DNA of 64,000 bases from Advenella kashmirensis WT001 (GCF_000219915.2 NC_017964.1:1612001-1676000); one strand, 5' to 3'; positions 18,528 through 30,799 are shown, numbered from the stretch's first letter. The notes: generated by a model from the sequence alone, not told the origin. Translations and numbers: made by a program.

Positions 18528-19172
18528 TGGGTGGTCTATACATCGGCTTTGCGAGTGACTCTGGTGTAGTTTGTTGCGTAACCTGGTTTGCACTATGGCT
18601 CTGTATGGGATTGTGTTCAATTTGAGTATTTCTCGCATTTTGCTATTGTCCAGTACGCTCTTTCTATTTTTCTTTTTCTCTGCTTCTATCTATGTTGGCG
18701 CTCGGGCTTGGCTGGTATTTGGTTGGCTATCGGGACTCGCCAAGTCATGGTTCGCATATATCGGTTTCGTTGTGCCCGATTGTCAGATAGGCCCGGGGGG
18801 GGGGTGTTCACCTCGGGGTGGAAAAGGGCTTTGCTCCAGTGGCCTCCCTAAATCACCAGGCGCTAAGCGACTGGTCAATTTGCGTGGGGAATGTGGGTGG
18901 GGAATGTGGGTGGGGAATGCCAGAGTAATCGGATGTCCGAGATCATTCCGGCCCCATAGCTTACCGGAATTTTTATCTTGGAGACTGCTATTTTGGTTGA
19001 AAGATCAATCTGTTAAGCTGTGATTCAGTTGCCCGGGGAAATGTTGTATCAAGGTGTCTGCACAGGCCTAATTATCTGTTTTTTACCGGATGAATCCGCG
19101 CGCGGATGTTTATGAAATGATACAATCTAAAAGTTTATAAATTTTCATATTCAACCTTTGTGGCGGCGTATT
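18528..19172. other. Spacer between porin 2 and the nuo operon
   Basis: I support no gene here. A 150-codon open frame (18571-19023) looks fortuitous: it ends in Gly/Pro/Arg-rich translation of a G-tract (ten G near 18790) and a tandem repeat. The last 150 bases are AT-rich and should contain the nuo promoter; TACAAT at 19121-19126 is a -10 candidate without a clear -35. Confidence 0.45.
18884..18919 (+). repeat. Tandem repeat, 13-base unit, nearly three copies
   Basis: GTGGGGAATGTGG occurs twice in full (18884-18896 and 18897-18909), followed by a partial third copy GTGGGGAATG (18910-18919). It lies in non-coding DNA upstream of nuoA. It is probably slippage-derived. Confidence 0.85.
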
Positions 19173-19532
19173 ATGTCTATCGCTGAATACTTCCCGGTCC
19201 TCCTTTTTATTGTGGTTGCAGGCGTCATTGGTGTCGCATTGCTGGCAATGGGATCGTTCCTTGGACCGCGTCAGCCCGGTGCCGAAAAAGATTCACCTTA
19301 CGAGTGTGGTTTCGAGGCTTTCGAAGACGCGCGCATGCGCTTTGATGTCCGTTATTATCTGGTGGCCATTCTGTTTATTTTGTTCGACCTGGAAATCGCT
19401 TTCCTGTTCCCCTGGGCCATTGCCAACGGGCAGGTCGGTCTGGTCGGATTCTGGACGGTCATCGTGTTCCTGGCAGTGCTTACTGTCGGGTTTATTTATG
19501 AATGGAAAAAGGGTGCACTAGACTGGGATTAA
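19173..19532 (+). CDS. nuoA: NADH-quinone oxidoreductase subunit A
   Basis: NuoA has 119 residues and is a membrane-arm subunit of respiratory complex I. Three hydrophobic segments are clear. The conserved [10 protein letters not shown] (about residues 44-53) and the [18 protein letters not shown] stretch are family signatures; this cysteine loop lies near the quinone cavity. ATG at 19173 is chosen because the family begins a few residues before the first helix; an in-frame upstream ATG at 19158 would add five residues. It is the first gene of the nuo operon. Confidence 0.96.
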   Translation: MSIAEYFPVLLFIVVAGVIGVALLAMGSFLGPRQPGAEKDSPYECGFEAFEDARMRFDVRYYLVAILFILFDLEIAFLFPWAIANGQVGLVGFWTVIVFLAVLTVGFIYEWKKGALDWD

Positions 19533-19556
19533 CCTGTCCCTGGAGTGTATGTCATT

Positions 19557-20045
19557 ATGTCTTCTGAACAAAACGTATTGAACAAGCAGGGTTTTCTGGT
19601 TACTTCAACCGATGCCGTGCTTAACTGGGTGAAAACCGGCTCCATGTGGCCGGTCACCTTCGGTCTGGCCTGCTGTGCTGTAGAGATGATGCATGCTGGT
19701 GCATCCCGCTATGACCTGGATCAGTTTGGTATTATTTTCCGCCCCAGCCCCCGACAGTCCGATGTGATGATTGTTGCCGGTACACTGTGCAACAAAATGG
19801 CGCCGCCGCTGCGCAAGGTATATGACCAGATGGCCGAGCCCCGCTGGGTGGTGTCCATGGGTTCCTGTGCCAATGGCGGTGGATACTATCACTATTCGTA
19901 TTCCGTAGTGCGCGGCTGTGACCGTATCGTTCCGGTAGATATCTACGTGCCGGGCTGTCCGCCCACTGCAGAGGCTCTGGTATATGGCTTGCTGCAGTTG
20001 CAGAACAAGATTCGTCGTACCAATACCATCGCACGCGAAGCGTAA
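19557..20045 (+). CDS. nuoB: NADH-quinone oxidoreductase subunit B
   Basis: NuoB (162 residues) carries the terminal iron-sulfur cluster N2 that hands electrons to quinone. The cysteines are in [10 protein letters not shown] (a tandem pair), [10 protein letters not shown] and [14 protein letters not shown] at 19557 is preferred, with GGAG at 19542-19545 upstream; a GTG at 19545 overlaps that site and is unlikely. Only 24 bases separate it from nuoA. Confidence 0.97.
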   Translation: MSSEQNVLNKQGFLVTSTDAVLNWVKTGSMWPVTFGLACCAVEMMHAGASRYDLDQFGIIFRPSPRQSDVMIVAGTLCNKMAPPLRKVYDQMAEPRWVVSMGSCANGGGYYHYSYSVVRGCDRIVPVDIYVPGCPPTAEALVYGLLQLQNKIRRTNTIAREA

Positions 20046-20087
20046 CCGGCCAGCGGCCGCACCTCTTATTGTAAAAGCGTCAATGTT

Positions 20088-20702
20088 ATGACCCGTTTAG
20101 AAACCTTGGAACAAGCCCTGCGCGCACAGTTCGGCGACAAAGAGTCGTTCGTGCTGACCAGCGCCTATGGCGAGCTTAACCTGGAAATTCCAGCCGAAAA
20201 ATGGATAGAGACCTGTCGGTTTCTGCGTGATGATGCCGCTTTCCGCTTTGAGTCCTGTATTGACTTGTGCGGGGTGGACTATCTGACCTACGGCCAACCC
20301 GGCGTGCACGCCACGCGTACGTTTCCGGCGCGCTTTGCGGTTGCCGTGCAACTGCTGTCGCTGACACATAACTGGCGCCTGCGGGTACGTACCTGGGTGC
20401 CGAATGACGATTTTCCGGTCGCCGCTTCGCTGATCGATGTCTGGCCCGCCGTCAACTGGTTTGAGCGTGAAGCATTCGACCTTTACGGTATTGTCTTCGA
20501 AGGTCACCCCGATCTGCGTCGTATCCTGACCGATTATGGTTTTATCGGGCATCCGTTCCGCAAGGATTTTCCGCTGTCAGGCTATGTGGAAATGCGTTAC
20601 GACGAAGCTTCCCAGCGCGTGATTTATCAGCCCGTAACCATCGAGCCGCGCGAAATTACCCCACGCGTGATCCGCGAGGAAGGCTACGGAGTAGGACGTT
20701 AA
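20088..20702 (+). CDS. nuoC: NADH-quinone oxidoreductase subunit C
   Basis: NuoC (204 residues) is a peripheral-arm subunit (30 kDa family). The signature [20 protein letters not shown] is followed by [19 protein letters not shown]. The gene is separate from nuoD, as in most betaproteobacteria and unlike the E. coli nuoCD fusion. nuoD starts one base after its stop. Confidence 0.97.
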   Translation: MTRLETLEQALRAQFGDKESFVLTSAYGELNLEIPAEKWIETCRFLRDDAAFRFESCIDLCGVDYLTYGQPGVHATRTFPARFAVAVQLLSLTHNWRLRVRTWVPNDDFPVAASLIDVWPAVNWFEREAFDLYGIVFEGHPDLRRILTDYGFIGHPFRKDFPLSGYVEMRYDEASQRVIYQPVTIEPREITPRVIREEGYGVGR

Positions 20703-20703
20703 T

Positions 20704-21960
20704 ATGGCAGAAATCAAGAATTACACGCTTAACTTCGGTCCCCAGCATCCGGCTGCGCACGGTGTGCTGCGCCTCATCCTGGAGTTAAGCGGCGAGGTCA
20801 TCCAGCGGGCTGATCCCCATATCGGTCTGCTGCATCGTGCCACTGAAAAACTGGCCGAACATAAAACCTATCTGCAGGCTTTGCCTTACATGGACCGTCT
20901 CGATTACGTGTCTATGATGTGCAACGAGCATGCCTACGTCATGGCCATCGAGAAACTGCTGGGTATTGAAGTGCCGTTGCGCGCCCAATACATTCGCGTT
21001 ATGTTCGATGAGATCACCCGCCTGCTGAACCACCTGATGAGTGTTGGCACGCACGGGCTTGACGTGGGCGCCATGGCCGCCATGCTGTATGCCTTCCGTG
21101 AGCGTGAAGATCTCATGGATTGCTACGAGGCCGTCTCGGGCGCACGCATGCACGCAGCTTACTATCGTCCTGGTGGCGTATATCGTGATCTGCCCGATAG
21201 CATGCCGCAGCATAAGATGGATTCAAAATATCGCAGCAAGCGCGAAATCAAGCAGTTCAATGAGAACCGCGATGGCTCGCTGCTGGATTTTATTGAAGCA
21301 TTTACCGAGAGGTTCCCCAAGTGTGTCGATGAGTATGAAACACTGCTCACCGATAACCGGATCTGGAAACAGCGTCTGGTGGGCATTGGCGTGGTTGATC
21401 CCGATCGCGCCATGGCCCTGGGCTTTACCGGTCCGATGCTGCGCGGCTCTGGCATAAGCTGGGACCTGCGTCGCATGCAGCCCTATGAAGTGTACGATCG
21501 CCTGGAATTTGACATTCCGGTAGGAACCAATGGCGACTGCTATGACCGTTATCTGGTGCGGATTGCCGAGATGCGGGAAAGTAACCGCATTATTTCGCAA
21601 TGCGTGCATTGGCTGCGCAACAATCCCGGTCCGGTTATCAATGATAACCACAAGATTACCCCGCCGAAGCGGACCAGCATGAAATCCAATATGGAAGAGC
21701 TGATCCACCACTTCAAATTGTTTACCGAAGGTTTTCCGGTTCCTGCAGGCGAAGTGTATTCCGCGGTCGAACATCCGAAAGGAGAGTTCGGTATTTACCT
21801 GGTGTCAGATGGCGCGAACAAACCGTATCGCCTGAAGATCCGTCCACCGGGCTTTGTACACCTGCAATCACTGGACGAAATGTCCCGCGGCCATATGCTG
21901 GCCGATGCTGTCACGATTATCGGTACTCAGGATATCGTGTTTGGTGAAATTGACCGCTGA
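20704..21960 (+). CDS. nuoD: NADH-quinone oxidoreductase subunit D
   Basis: NuoD (418 residues) is the 49 kDa subunit that forms much of the quinone site. The N-terminal [16 protein letters not shown] motif holds the quinone-site histidine, followed by [14 protein letters not shown]. The C-terminus [13 protein letters not shown] is the typical family ending. Length is normal and the frame is intact. Confidence 0.98.
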   Translation: MAEIKNYTLNFGPQHPAAHGVLRLILELSGEVIQRADPHIGLLHRATEKLAEHKTYLQALPYMDRLDYVSMMCNEHAYVMAIEKLLGIEVPLRAQYIRVMFDEITRLLNHLMSVGTHGLDVGAMAAMLYAFREREDLMDCYEAVSGARMHAAYYRPGGVYRDLPDSMPQHKMDSKYRSKREIKQFNENRDGSLLDFIEAFTERFPKCVDEYETLLTDNRIWKQRLVGIGVVDPDRAMALGFTGPMLRGSGISWDLRRMQPYEVYDRLEFDIPVGTNGDCYDRYLVRIAEMRESNRIISQCVHWLRNNPGPVINDNHKITPPKRTSMKSNMEELIHHFKLFTEGFPVPAGEVYSAVEHPKGEFGIYLVSDGANKPYRLKIRPPGFVHLQSLDEMSRGHMLADAVTIIGTQDIVFGEIDR

Positions 21961-21985
21961 TCACAGCGGATTACTGGATTAAAAA

Positions 21986-22480
21986 ATGTTGCTTTCTCAA
22001 CAGGCGTATACAAGGATAGACAAAGAGCTGGCCAAATATCCGGCCGACCAGCGTCAGTCTGCCATTATGTCGGCCCTGCGCATTGCGCAGGTGGAAAAAG
22101 GCTGGGTATCGGCAGAGATTATTGCCGATGTGGCACGCTATATCGGCGTCGAGCCGATCGCGGTCCAGGAGGTTGCCACCTTTTACAACATGTTCAACAC
22201 TAAGCCCGTGGGCCGGTTCAAGATCAGTGTCTGCACCAATCTGCCCTGTGCCTTGCGCGACGGTGAGAAAACTGCCGATTACCTGAAGCAAAAACTGGGT
22301 ATCGAACTGGGTGAAACCACGAGCGATGGCCTGTTCACCCTGCAGGAAGGCGAGTGCATGGGCGCTTGCGGTGACTCGCCCGTTCTTATTGTGAACAACC
22401 ACCATATGTGTGTACGTATGTCGACCGAAAAAATCGATGCCATGCTGGCTGAGCTTGCCCAACAGGGAGACGCTGCATGA
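21986..22480 (+). CDS. nuoE: NADH-quinone oxidoreductase subunit E
   Basis: NuoE (164 residues) is the 24 kDa thioredoxin-fold subunit that binds the [2Fe-2S] cluster N1a. The ligands lie in VCTNLPCAL (two Cys) and [12 protein letters not shown] (two Cys). Its last four bases overlap the nuoF start (ATGA), indicating coupled translation. Confidence 0.97.
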   Translation: MLLSQQAYTRIDKELAKYPADQRQSAIMSALRIAQVEKGWVSAEIIADVARYIGVEPIAVQEVATFYNMFNTKPVGRFKISVCTNLPCALRDGEKTADYLKQKLGIELGETTSDGLFTLQEGECMGACGDSPVLIVNNHHMCVRMSTEKIDAMLAELAQQGDAA

Positions 22481-23838
22481 GTGTGATTCTGAGTAAATAT
22501 TCGCAGGGGCTCAATGCCAATCCTGCCGGTGATCTGAACGGTTCCATGGCATTGCACGGACGTCATATTCAGCCGCAAATCATGGCCGACCTCAATGGCG
22601 AGAACTGGCGTCTTGAAGATTATGTCAAGCGCGGCGGCTACGAAGCATTGCGCAAGATCCTGACTACCGGCATGACGCAGGAAGAGGTCATTGCCGAAGT
22701 CAAGGCCTCCGGGCTGCGTGGTCGCGGCGGCGCCGGGTTTCCCACGGGTCTGAAGTGGAGCTTCATGCCCCGCAATTTCCCGGGACAGAAATATCTGGTC
22801 TGCAATTCCGACGAAGGTGAACCGGGTACGTTCAAGGATCGCGATATCCTGCGCTCCAATCCGCATATTGTTATCGAAGGCATGGCCATTGCTGCCTATG
22901 CTATGGGTATCACGGTAGGCTACAACTACATCCACGGTGAAATCTTCGAGGTGTACGAACGTTTTGAAGAAGCGCTTGAAGAAGCACGCGCAGCCGGTTT
23001 TCTGGGCGACAAGATCCTGGGTTCCGAATTTTCTTTCCAGTTGCATGCCCATCATGGTTACGGTGCGTATATTTGCGGCGAGGAAACGGCCTTGCTTGAG
23101 TCGCTTGAGGGCAAGAAAGGGCAGCCACGCTTCAAACCGCCGTTTCCTGCCAGCTTTGGCCTGTACGGCAAGCCCACGACGATTAACAATACCGAAACTT
23201 TTGCGGCGGTCCCCTGGATCATTCGCAATAGTGGCCAGCAATACCTGGACATCGGCCTGCCCAATAACGGCGGGACCAAACTGTTTTCCATTACCGGCGA
23301 CGTTGAGCGGCCCGGCAATTACGAGATCCCGCTGGGTACGCCTTTTTCCAAACTATTGGAACTGGCCGGCGGCATGCGTGGTGGGCGCAAGCTGAAGGCA
23401 GTTATTCCGGGTGGCTCCAGTGCACCCGTATTGCCAGCCGATATCATGATGAACACTACCATGGACTACGATGCTATCGCCAAAGCCGGCTCGATGCTGG
23501 GTTCCGGGGCGGTCATTGTCATGGACGAAACCCGCTGCATGGTCAAGTCACTGCTGCGCTTATCGTATTTCTATTTTGAAGAAAGCTGCGGACAGTGTAC
23601 GCCTTGCCGCGAAGGCACAGGCTGGCTTTATCGCATGGTCAACCGCATTGAACACGGGCAGGGTCGCCAGGAAGACCTGGACCTGCTCGATACCATTGCC
23701 GGCAATATCATGGGCCGCACCATCTGTGCGCTGGGCGACGCGGCGGCAATGCCGGTCCGCGGGTTTTTGAAGCATTATCGCGATGAATTCGCATACCACA
23801 TTGAGCATAAGCAATGTGTGGTTCCTCAATATCTGTAG
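22477..23838 (+). CDS. nuoF: NADH-quinone oxidoreductase subunit F
   Basis: NuoF (453 residues) is the 51 kDa NADH-oxidising subunit with FMN and cluster N3. [15 protein letters not shown] is the glycine-rich flavin/NADH loop (about residues 80-94). [12 protein letters not shown] lies by the nucleotide site. [13 protein letters not shown] plus the later cysteine in TICALGD bind the [4Fe-4S] cluster. The frame is intact and of standard length. Confidence 0.98.
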   Translation: MSVILSKYSQGLNANPAGDLNGSMALHGRHIQPQIMADLNGENWRLEDYVKRGGYEALRKILTTGMTQEEVIAEVKASGLRGRGGAGFPTGLKWSFMPRNFPGQKYLVCNSDEGEPGTFKDRDILRSNPHIVIEGMAIAAYAMGITVGYNYIHGEIFEVYERFEEALEEARAAGFLGDKILGSEFSFQLHAHHGYGAYICGEETALLESLEGKKGQPRFKPPFPASFGLYGKPTTINNTETFAAVPWIIRNSGQQYLDIGLPNNGGTKLFSITGDVERPGNYEIPLGTPFSKLLELAGGMRGGRKLKAVIPGGSSAPVLPADIMMNTTMDYDAIAKAGSMLGSGAVIVMDETRCMVKSLLRLSYFYFEESCGQCTPCREGTGWLYRMVNRIEHGQGRQEDLDLLDTIAGNIMGRTICALGDAAAMPVRGFLKHYRDEFAYHIEHKQCVVPQYL

Positions 23839-23846
23839 GTCAAAGC

Positions 23847-26174
23847 ATGGTTGAACTTACCATAGACGGAAAACCCGTAGCAGTGCCCGAAGGCAGCATG
23901 GTTATGCATGCCGCCAGCGAACTGGGTCTGTACGTTCCGCATTTCTGTTATCACAAGAAGCTGTCCATTGCGGCCAACTGTCGTATGTGTCTGGTAGAAG
24001 TCGAAAAAGCGCCCAAGGCGCTGCCGGCATGTGCTACGCCTGTCACGCAGGGCATGGTGGTGCACACCTGCTCGGCCAAAGCCGTTGCTGCGCAAAAAAG
24101 CGTGATGGAATTTCTGCTGATCAACCATCCGCTAGATTGCCCGATCTGTGACCAGGGTGGCGAATGTCAGTTGCAGGATCTGGCCGTAGGCTATGGCAGT
24201 GACGAGTCGCGCTACCGTGAAGAAAAACGGGTAGTCTTTCACAAGGACGTCGGTCCGCTGGTGTCTGCAGAAGAGATGACCCGTTGTATTCACTGTACCC
24301 GCTGTGTTCGTTTCGGTCAGGAAGTGGCTGGCGTTATGGAACTGGGCATGCTCAACCGCGGTGAGCATTCGGAAATCCAGACCTTTGTTGGCAATGCCAT
24401 CGAATCCGAATTGTCCGGCAATATGATTGATCTGTGTCCGGTTGGTGCGCTAACCTCCAAACCGTTCCGTTATACCGCACGCACCTGGGAGCTGGCGCGT
24501 CGCCGCTCGATCAGCGCACACGATAGTGTCGGCGCCAATCTGGTGGTGCAGGTCAAGGGTGATCGCGTGATGCGCGTGGTGCCGTTCGAGAACGAAGATA
24601 TCAATGAATGCTGGATCAGCGATAAGGATCGCTGGTCGTACGAAGGCCTTAATGTTGAAGACCGTCTGCAAACGCCCATGATCAAGGGTGATGACGGTGT
24701 ATGGCGCGAAGCGTCGTGGAATGAAGCACTGACGGCAGCTGCCCAGGTGCTGGAGCGGATCAATCAGACGCACGGTGATGGCCAGATCGGCTCACTGGCC
24801 ACAGAGTACTCTACAGTCGAAGAACTGGCCTTGCTGGCACGCCTGACGCGTGGCCTGGGTTCGCAGCATATAGATTTTCGTCTGCGCCAGACCGATGCCG
24901 GGTTTGAGCATGCGCTGCAGGGCGCTCCGTGGCTGGGCATGCCCATTGCCGAGCTCAATACACTGGATCGCGTACTGGTTATCGGTTCGGTGCTGCGCAA
25001 GGATCATCCGCTGTTTGCGCAGCGCTTGCGCCAGGCTGCCAAACATGGCACTCAGATCGTTATTATTGACACGACAGGCGAGGATCCACTGATCCCGACA
25101 GCAAAACGGATTACCGTTGCGCCGGATCAGCTGCTTAATTTTGTGGCCCAGGTGGCCGCTGCCGGTAATGCGGCAGAGCAGGGCGCACAGCCATCTAACG
25201 GTCAGGACCTGAGCGCAACTGATGTCGCGGCCATTCTGGCTGGCGGCAGCAAGTGCGGCGTGTTCCTGGGTAATATGGCCGTTGCCTCACCACAGGCGAC
25301 ACAACTGGCTGTTCAGGCACAGGCCATCGCTGAGACGGCTAATGGCACACTGGGCTTTCTGACCGCGGGCGCCAATACGGTAGGCGGCTATCTTGCCGGC
25401 GCCGTGGCGACCGAAGATGGAATGAATGTGGCCAAGATGATGCGCAATCCGCTTAAGGCCTATCTGGTTCTGCACGCCGAGCCTGCTTTGGACATGGATG
25501 ATGGCGATAAGGCCGAAAAAATGCTGGCCGGTGCGTTCTCCATTGCACTGACTTCATATAAATCGGCGGCCGAGAACTGGGCACGCATCATGCTGCCGGT
25601 TGCGCCATTTACTGAAACCTCCGGCACGTTTGTGAACGCTGAAGGCCGCGCGCAAAGCTTCAAGGGTGTGGTTGCCGGTCTGGGACATAGTCGTCCGGCC
25701 TGGAAAGTACTGCGGGTACTGGGCAATATTCTGAAGCTGACCGACTTCGAAGACGAGACTTCAGAGTCGGTGCGCGATAGTGTGCTCATGAATGGCTTTA
25801 CCGCAAAATTATCCAACCGGGTGACCGCAACGGCCAGTGCATCGGCAGCAGCGCCGATGGCCGACGGGGCCCTGCAGCGCGTTGCTGATCTGCCGATCTA
25901 TCGCACTGACGCCATCGTGCGCCGTGCCGAGGCGTTGCAACTGGCACCAGCCAGTGCAGCACCCGTAGCCAGCCTGAATGCGGCAACGCTTGCCCGTCTG
26001 GGCGTACAAAGCGGCGACACCGTGCGGGTTCGCGGCAGTAACGGAAACGATATCCGGATCCAGGCAAAGCAGGATGACCGCCTGGCTGACAACACAGTTC
26101 GCATCGCCCAGGGCTTTGCACAAACTGCCGCACTTGGCAGTGCTTTCGGTAACGTATTCGTGGAGAAACTTTGA
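23847..26174 (+). CDS. nuoG: NADH-quinone oxidoreductase subunit G
   Basis: NuoG (775 residues) is the largest peripheral-arm subunit. Its N-terminus is ferredoxin-like with Cys in [16 protein letters not shown] and LPACATPV. A [4Fe-4S] set follows in [14 protein letters not shown] (with the His ligand just upstream), then [14 protein letters not shown] and [13 protein letters not shown]. The remainder is a molybdopterin-oxidoreductase-like scaffold without cofactor. ATG at 23847 is chosen; the frame is open further upstream but overlaps nuoF. Its stop overlaps the nuoH start by one base (TGATG). Confidence 0.97.
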   Translation: MVELTIDGKPVAVPEGSMVMHAASELGLYVPHFCYHKKLSIAANCRMCLVEVEKAPKALPACATPVTQGMVVHTCSAKAVAAQKSVMEFLLINHPLDCPICDQGGECQLQDLAVGYGSDESRYREEKRVVFHKDVGPLVSAEEMTRCIHCTRCVRFGQEVAGVMELGMLNRGEHSEIQTFVGNAIESELSGNMIDLCPVGALTSKPFRYTARTWELARRRSISAHDSVGANLVVQVKGDRVMRVVPFENEDINECWISDKDRWSYEGLNVEDRLQTPMIKGDDGVWREASWNEALTAAAQVLERINQTHGDGQIGSLATEYSTVEELALLARLTRGLGSQHIDFRLRQTDAGFEHALQGAPWLGMPIAELNTLDRVLVIGSVLRKDHPLFAQRLRQAAKHGTQIVIIDTTGEDPLIPTAKRITVAPDQLLNFVAQVAAAGNAAEQGAQPSNGQDLSATDVAAILAGGSKCGVFLGNMAVASPQATQLAVQAQAIAETANGTLGFLTAGANTVGGYLAGAVATEDGMNVAKMMRNPLKAYLVLHAEPALDMDDGDKAEKMLAGAFSIALTSYKSAAENWARIMLPVAPFTETSGTFVNAEGRAQSFKGVVAGLGHSRPAWKVLRVLGNILKLTDFEDETSESVRDSVLMNGFTAKLSNRVTATASASAAAPMADGALQRVADLPIYRTDAIVRRAEALQLAPASAAPVASLNAATLARLGVQSGDTVRVRGSNGNDIRIQAKQDDRLADNTVRIAQGFAQTAALGSAFGNVFVEKL

Positions 26175-27267
26175 TGGATATCTGGTCCTGGTTTACCGAC
26201 GGCGTCAAGGCAGTGAATGTCTGGGGAACCGATCTGCTCGGCCCGGTGGCATGGCTCGTCCTCTGGACGCTGGTCATGATTGTCGTTATCGCTCTGCCCA
26301 TCATTATCTGCGTGGCCTTTCTCACCCTTTGGGAACGTCGCATGATTGGATACATGCACGTGCGTCGCGGTCCCAATCGCGTCGGCCCTGGTGGTATATT
26401 GCAGCCGTTTGCTGACGTGCTCAAGCTGTTGACCAAAGAGGTCATTGTGCCGGCGCAGGCGAACAAGGTGCTGTATTTCATTGCACCGGTGCTCACCCTG
26501 ATTCCGGCGCTGGCCGCCTGGGCAGTGGTGCCTTTCGGTCCTGAAGTGGTTCTGGCCAATGTCAACGCCGGCCTGTTGTATGTCATGGCCATTACATCTG
26601 TCGGTGTTTACGGCGTGATTATTGCGGGCTGGGCATCTAACTCCAAGTATGCTTTCCTGGGCGCCATGCGTGCCTCGGCACAAATGGTGTCGTATGAGCT
26701 GGCCATGGGTTTCGTGCTGGTCACGGTTTTGCTGGTATCCGGTACGCTGAACATGAACGGCATCGTGCAAGGCAGATGCAAGGCTGGTTTGCCTCGCATG
26801 GCGTCACTTTCATGTCCTGGAACTGGTTGCCCCTGTTGCCGCTGTTCGTTATCTACGTGATTTCTGCCGTGGCCGAAACCAACCGCCACCCGTTCGACGT
26901 GGTCGAAGGGGAGTCTGAAATTGTGGCCGGCCATATGGTTGAATATTCCGGCATGGGCTTTGCGCTGTTCTTCCTGGCCGAATACGCCAACATGATTCTG
27001 CTGTCCGCCATCGCTTCGGTGATGTTCCTGGGCGGCTGGTCTGCACCGCTCAATTTTGCGCCCTTTACCTGGGTGCCGGGCTGGTTGTGGCTGGGCTTGA
27101 AAGCGTTTTTCGTGGTGTCGCTGTTTATTTGGTTCCGCGCCTCCTTTCCCCGCTATCGCTATGACCAAATCATGCGTCTGGGCTGGAAGGTATTCATTCC
27201 GCTCACAGGGGTCTGGCTGCTGGTGGTCGCGATCTGGATGCAGACGCCCTTTAATATCTGGAAATAG
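26174..27267 (+). CDS. nuoH: NADH-quinone oxidoreductase subunit H, frame broken once
   Basis: NuoH is the membrane subunit linking the quinone site to the proton-pumping arm, with about eight helices. [20 protein letters not shown] (residues about 53-72) and the later [20 protein letters not shown] are diagnostic. As sequenced the frame breaks at about 26773 after NGIVQG. One added C gives [10 protein letters not shown] and restores about 364 residues ending at 27267. Because the operon is otherwise complete and the break is in a CC run, a sequencing error is more likely than loss of complex I. Confidence 0.95.
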
Positions 27268-27279
27268 GCTGACAGAGAC

Positions 27280-27768
27280 ATGAGTGCAATTAAGGATTTT
27301 TTTGGCAGCCTGTTACTGACTGAATTGCTGAAAGGCATGAGTCTGACGGGCAAGTACTTCTTCAAACGCAAGATTACGTTGCAGTACCCTCACGAGAAGA
27401 CGCCGGCCTCGCCGCGTTTCCGTGGCCTGCATGCGCTGCGCCGCTACCCCAACGGGGAAGAGCGCTGCATTGCCTGTAAGTTGTGCGAAGCGGTGTGTCC
27501 GGCCCTGGCCATCACCATTGAGTCGGTAGAGCGTGATGACGGCACCCGTCGCACCTCGCGCTATGACATCGATCTGACCAAGTGCATTTTCTGCGGCTTT
27601 TGCGAAGAAAGCTGCCCGGTCGATTCTATCGTCGAGACACATATTCACGAGTACCACGGTGAGAAGCGGGGCGACCTGTACTTCACCAAGGATATGCTGC
27701 TCGCCGTAGGGGACAAGTATGAATCCGAGATCGCTGCGCGTCGCGAAGCCGATGCCCGGTATCGATAA
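27280..27768 (+). CDS. nuoI: NADH-quinone oxidoreductase subunit I
   Basis: NuoI (162 residues) is a ferredoxin-type subunit with two [4Fe-4S] clusters, N6a and N6b. The two ligand sets are plain: [13 protein letters not shown] (about residue 64) and [16 protein letters not shown] (about residue 103). An N-terminal amphipathic segment ([16 protein letters not shown]) anchors it to the membrane arm. The gene lies 12 bases after nuoH. Confidence 0.98.
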   Translation: MSAIKDFFGSLLLTELLKGMSLTGKYFFKRKITLQYPHEKTPASPRFRGLHALRRYPNGEERCIACKLCEAVCPALAITIESVERDDGTRRTSRYDIDLTKCIFCGFCEESCPVDSIVETHIHEYHGEKRGDLYFTKDMLLAVGDKYESEIAARREADARYR

Positions 27769-27788
27769 AGGCAAATGAGAAGATAACC

Positions 27789-28427
27789 ATGTTTACAACT
27801 GTTCTCTTTTATATTCTGGCCGTTATCCTGATCATTGCAGGTGCGCGGGTCATTACTGCGACCAGCCCGGTAACGGCGGTGCTGCACCTGATTCTGACGT
27901 TCTTTACGGCATCCATGCTCTGGATGCTGCTGGGCGCCGAGTTTCTGGCACTGTTGCTGGTTCTGGTTTATGTGGGCGCCGTGATGGTGCTGTTCCTTTT
28001 CGTCGTTATGATGATTGACATCACACCGGCCAGTTTACGTTCCGGTTTCAAAACCTATCTGCCGCTGGGATTGGTGATCGGTGGCGTGATGGTGCTGGAA
28101 ATCGCTTTTGTATTGGGCAATATGTATCTGGGTTCGGGTCCATCCATCTCCATGCCGGCTGATTACGACAACACCCGTCAATTGGGCATTGCCTTGTATT
28201 CCCAGTATTCCTATGCGATCCAGATTGGTGCGATGACGCTGCTGGTGGGGATGATCGCTGCGATTGCGCTTACCTTGCGCGAGCGCCGTAATCGCAAATA
28301 TGTCACTTCTGATCAGCAATTGCGCGTCAAGGCATCCGATCGTCTGAAAATGGTCAATATTCCGTCGCAGACTGAAGTGCCGACGACTGAAGTGCAGGAT
28401 GTGAAACCAGCAGGGGAAGGCAAATGA
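27789..28427 (+). CDS. nuoJ: NADH-quinone oxidoreductase subunit J
   Basis: NuoJ (212 residues) is a membrane subunit with five predicted helices. The third-helix segment [18 protein letters not shown] contains the conserved glycine-valine pi-bulge region. The C-terminus is hydrophilic. It overlaps nuoK by four bases. Confidence 0.95.
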   Translation: MFTTVLFYILAVILIIAGARVITATSPVTAVLHLILTFFTASMLWMLLGAEFLALLLVLVYVGAVMVLFLFVVMMIDITPASLRSGFKTYLPLGLVIGGVMVLEIAFVLGNMYLGSGPSISMPADYDNTRQLGIALYSQYSYAIQIGAMTLLVGMIAAIALTLRERRNRKYVTSDQQLRVKASDRLKMVNIPSQTEVPTTEVQDVKPAGEGK

Positions 28428-28750
28428 CCATATCACTCGCTCATTATTTGATCCTTGGCGCAATTATGTTTGCCATGGGCGTCTTTGGTATTTTTCTGAA
28501 CCGTCGCAATCTGATCAGTCTGTTGATGTCGATCGAGCTTATGTTGCTGGCCGTCAATATCAATTTCGTTGCTTTCTCCAGCTGGATGCCGGGTGCCGAT
28601 GGCATGCCCGATACAGCCGGGCAGGTATTCGTATTTTTCATCCTCACGGTGGCCGCTGCCGAGGCGGCTATCGGCCTGGCGATTCTTGTGATGCTGTTCC
28701 GTAAAATCAATTCAATCAACGTGGACGACATCGGTCGTTTGAAAGGGTAA
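28424..28750 (+). CDS. nuoK: NADH-quinone oxidoreductase subunit K
   Basis: NuoK (108 residues) is a three-helix proton-channel subunit. The essential glutamates are in [10 protein letters not shown] and [11 protein letters not shown]. It is about six residues longer than the usual 102 because of a loop, [16 protein letters not shown], between helices 2 and 3. The start ATGA overlaps nuoJ. Confidence 0.97.
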   Translation: MTISLAHYLILGAIMFAMGVFGIFLNRRNLISLLMSIELMLLAVNINFVAFSSWMPGADGMPDTAGQVFVFFILTVAAAEAAIGLAILVMLFRKINSINVDDIGRLKG

Positions 28751-28759
28751 GGACCCGGA

Positions 28760-30798
28760 ATGAACAACTCCTTATCATCTTCACTGCTTCTGGTCATTGC
28801 GCTGGCTCCCTTGCTGGGCGCTGTCCTTACCGGTTTCTTCGGGACCGGCTTTGTCGGTCGCTCGGTCAGCCGCCGTGCGTCCCACATGATTACGATCATC
28901 CTGGTGGCCGTGTCTTTCTTTGGTTCGGCCTACGTGCTGTACCAGGTCGGCTTTAACGGTGCTTACTATAACGATACGGTCTATACATGGAGCCTGATCG
29001 GCACCCGTGTTGCAGAGGTGGGCTTTCTGGTTGATGCGCTGACTGCGCTCATGATGGTCGTGGTCACTTCCGTATCGCTGATGGTTCACATCTACACCAT
29101 CGGCTATATGTCCGATGATCCGGGCTATCAGCGTTTCTTCTCGTATATTTCGCTGTTCACCTTCTCCATGCTGATGCTGGTCATGGCCAACAACATGCTG
29201 CAGCTGTTCTTTGGCTGGGAAGCGGTGGGCCTGGTTTCTTATCTGTTGATTGGTTTCTGGTACACGCGGCCGACGGCGATCTTCGCCAACATGAAGGCGT
29301 TCCTGATCAACCGCGTGGGCGATTTCGGCTTTGTGCTGGGTATTGCGCTGCTGTTTGCCTACACCGGCTCGCTGAACTACGGCGACGTTTTCGCCCAGTC
29401 TGAAAAACTGGCGGCGACCGCTTTTCCGGGTACCGATTGGCAATTGATCACTGTTGCATGTATCTGCCTGTTTATCGGCGCCATGGGTAAATCAGCCAGG
29501 TGCCGTTGCATGCCTGGCTGCCAGACTCCATGGAAGGCCCGACGCCCATCTCTGCCCTGATTCACGCGGCAACGATGGTGACTGCTGGTATCTTCATGGT
29601 CGCCCGTTTCTCGCCCCTGTTTGAACTGTCTCCCACAGCCCTTTCATTCGTGATTGTGATCGGTAGTATCGGTGCACTGTTCCTGGGTATTCTTGGCATC
29701 ATCCAGAACGACATCAAACGGGTGGTTGCCTATTCGACTCTGTCTCAGCTGGGTTATATGACGGTGGCGCTGGGTGCATCGGCTTATCCGATAGCCATTT
29801 TCCACCTGATGACACACGCGTTCTTCAAGGCGCTCCTGTTCCTGGGCGCAGGTTCCGTGATTATCGGCATGCACCATGACCAGGACATCCGTAATATGGG
29901 TGGCTTGCGCAAGTACATGCCAATTACCTGGATCACTTTCCTGATCGGTACTTTGTCATTGGTGGGTACGCCATTCTTTGCCGGTTTCTATTCCAAAGAA
30001 CATATTATCGAGGCTGCCGGCGCAGCAACGGTATGGGGTAGCGGCTTTGCCTACTGGGCAACGCTGATCGGCGTGTTTGTCACTTCGCTGTATTCTTTCC
30101 GTGTGTACTTCCTGGTGTTTCATGGCAAGCCGCGATTCAATACCGATGGTCATGCGCATCACGGCGACGATCATGCCGCAGCACACGATACGCACAGCCA
30201 TGACGATCACCACCACGGCGGCACGCCGCACGAGTCTCCATGGGTTGTGACACTGCCTCTGGTATTGCTGGCGATTCCATCCATTGTGATTGGCGCCTGG
30301 GTGATTGATCCGTTGCTGTTCGGAGATTTCTTCAAGGGCGTGATTGCCGTTTCCGAAGCGCATCCGGCCATGCAGGAGCTGGCGCATGAGTTCCATGGCT
30401 GGGTTGCGTATGGCCTGCATGCCTTTGTCACAGTGCCGTTCTGGCTGATGATTGCCGGGCTGGTTGTTGCGTGGTACTGCTATCTGGTCAATCCGGCGCT
30501 GCCTGCGCGCGTGTATCGCTCGCTGTCGGGCATCAATCGGATCCTGGAAAACAAATACTATATAGACTGGGTCAACGAAAACATCTTTGCACGTGGTGCA
30601 CGCGGACTGGGCATGCTGTTCTGGAACGTCGGTGACAAGGGTGTGATCGATGGCGGTCTGGTCTCGGGTAGTACGCGTCTGGTCGGGCTGGTGGCTGCCA
30701 TCAGTCGTCATCTGCAATCTGGTTATATTTACCATTATGCATTTGCCATGATCGTTGGCGTAATTGCCTTCATTTCAATATTTGTGCTGGTACTTTAA
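28760..30798 (+). CDS. nuoL: NADH-quinone oxidoreductase subunit L, frame broken once
   Basis: NuoL is the distal antiporter-like proton pump with the long lateral helix. GWEAVGLVSYLLIGFW (glutamate in helix 5) and LFLGAGSVIIGMHHDQDIR with the preceding HAFFKALL lysine are diagnostic. The frame breaks at about 29496 after GKSA. Adding one C (CC to CCC) gives QVPLHAWLPDSMEGP and yields about 679 residues ending at 30798. A loop encoded near 30148-30235 is unusually His-rich (GHAHHGDDHAAAHDTHSHDD and on). The next gene starts two bases after the stop. Confidence 0.95.
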
Positions 30799-30799
30799 G

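Noticed and set aside
18571..19023. 150-codon open frame with a hydrophobic N-terminus after porin 2
   Set aside because: No ribosome binding site, and the second half is the translation of a G-tract and a tandem repeat. It is better explained as non-coding spacer.
25898..26770. 290-codon minus-strand frame across nuoG and nuoH
   Set aside because: It is an antisense shadow of two genes with complete complex I signatures.
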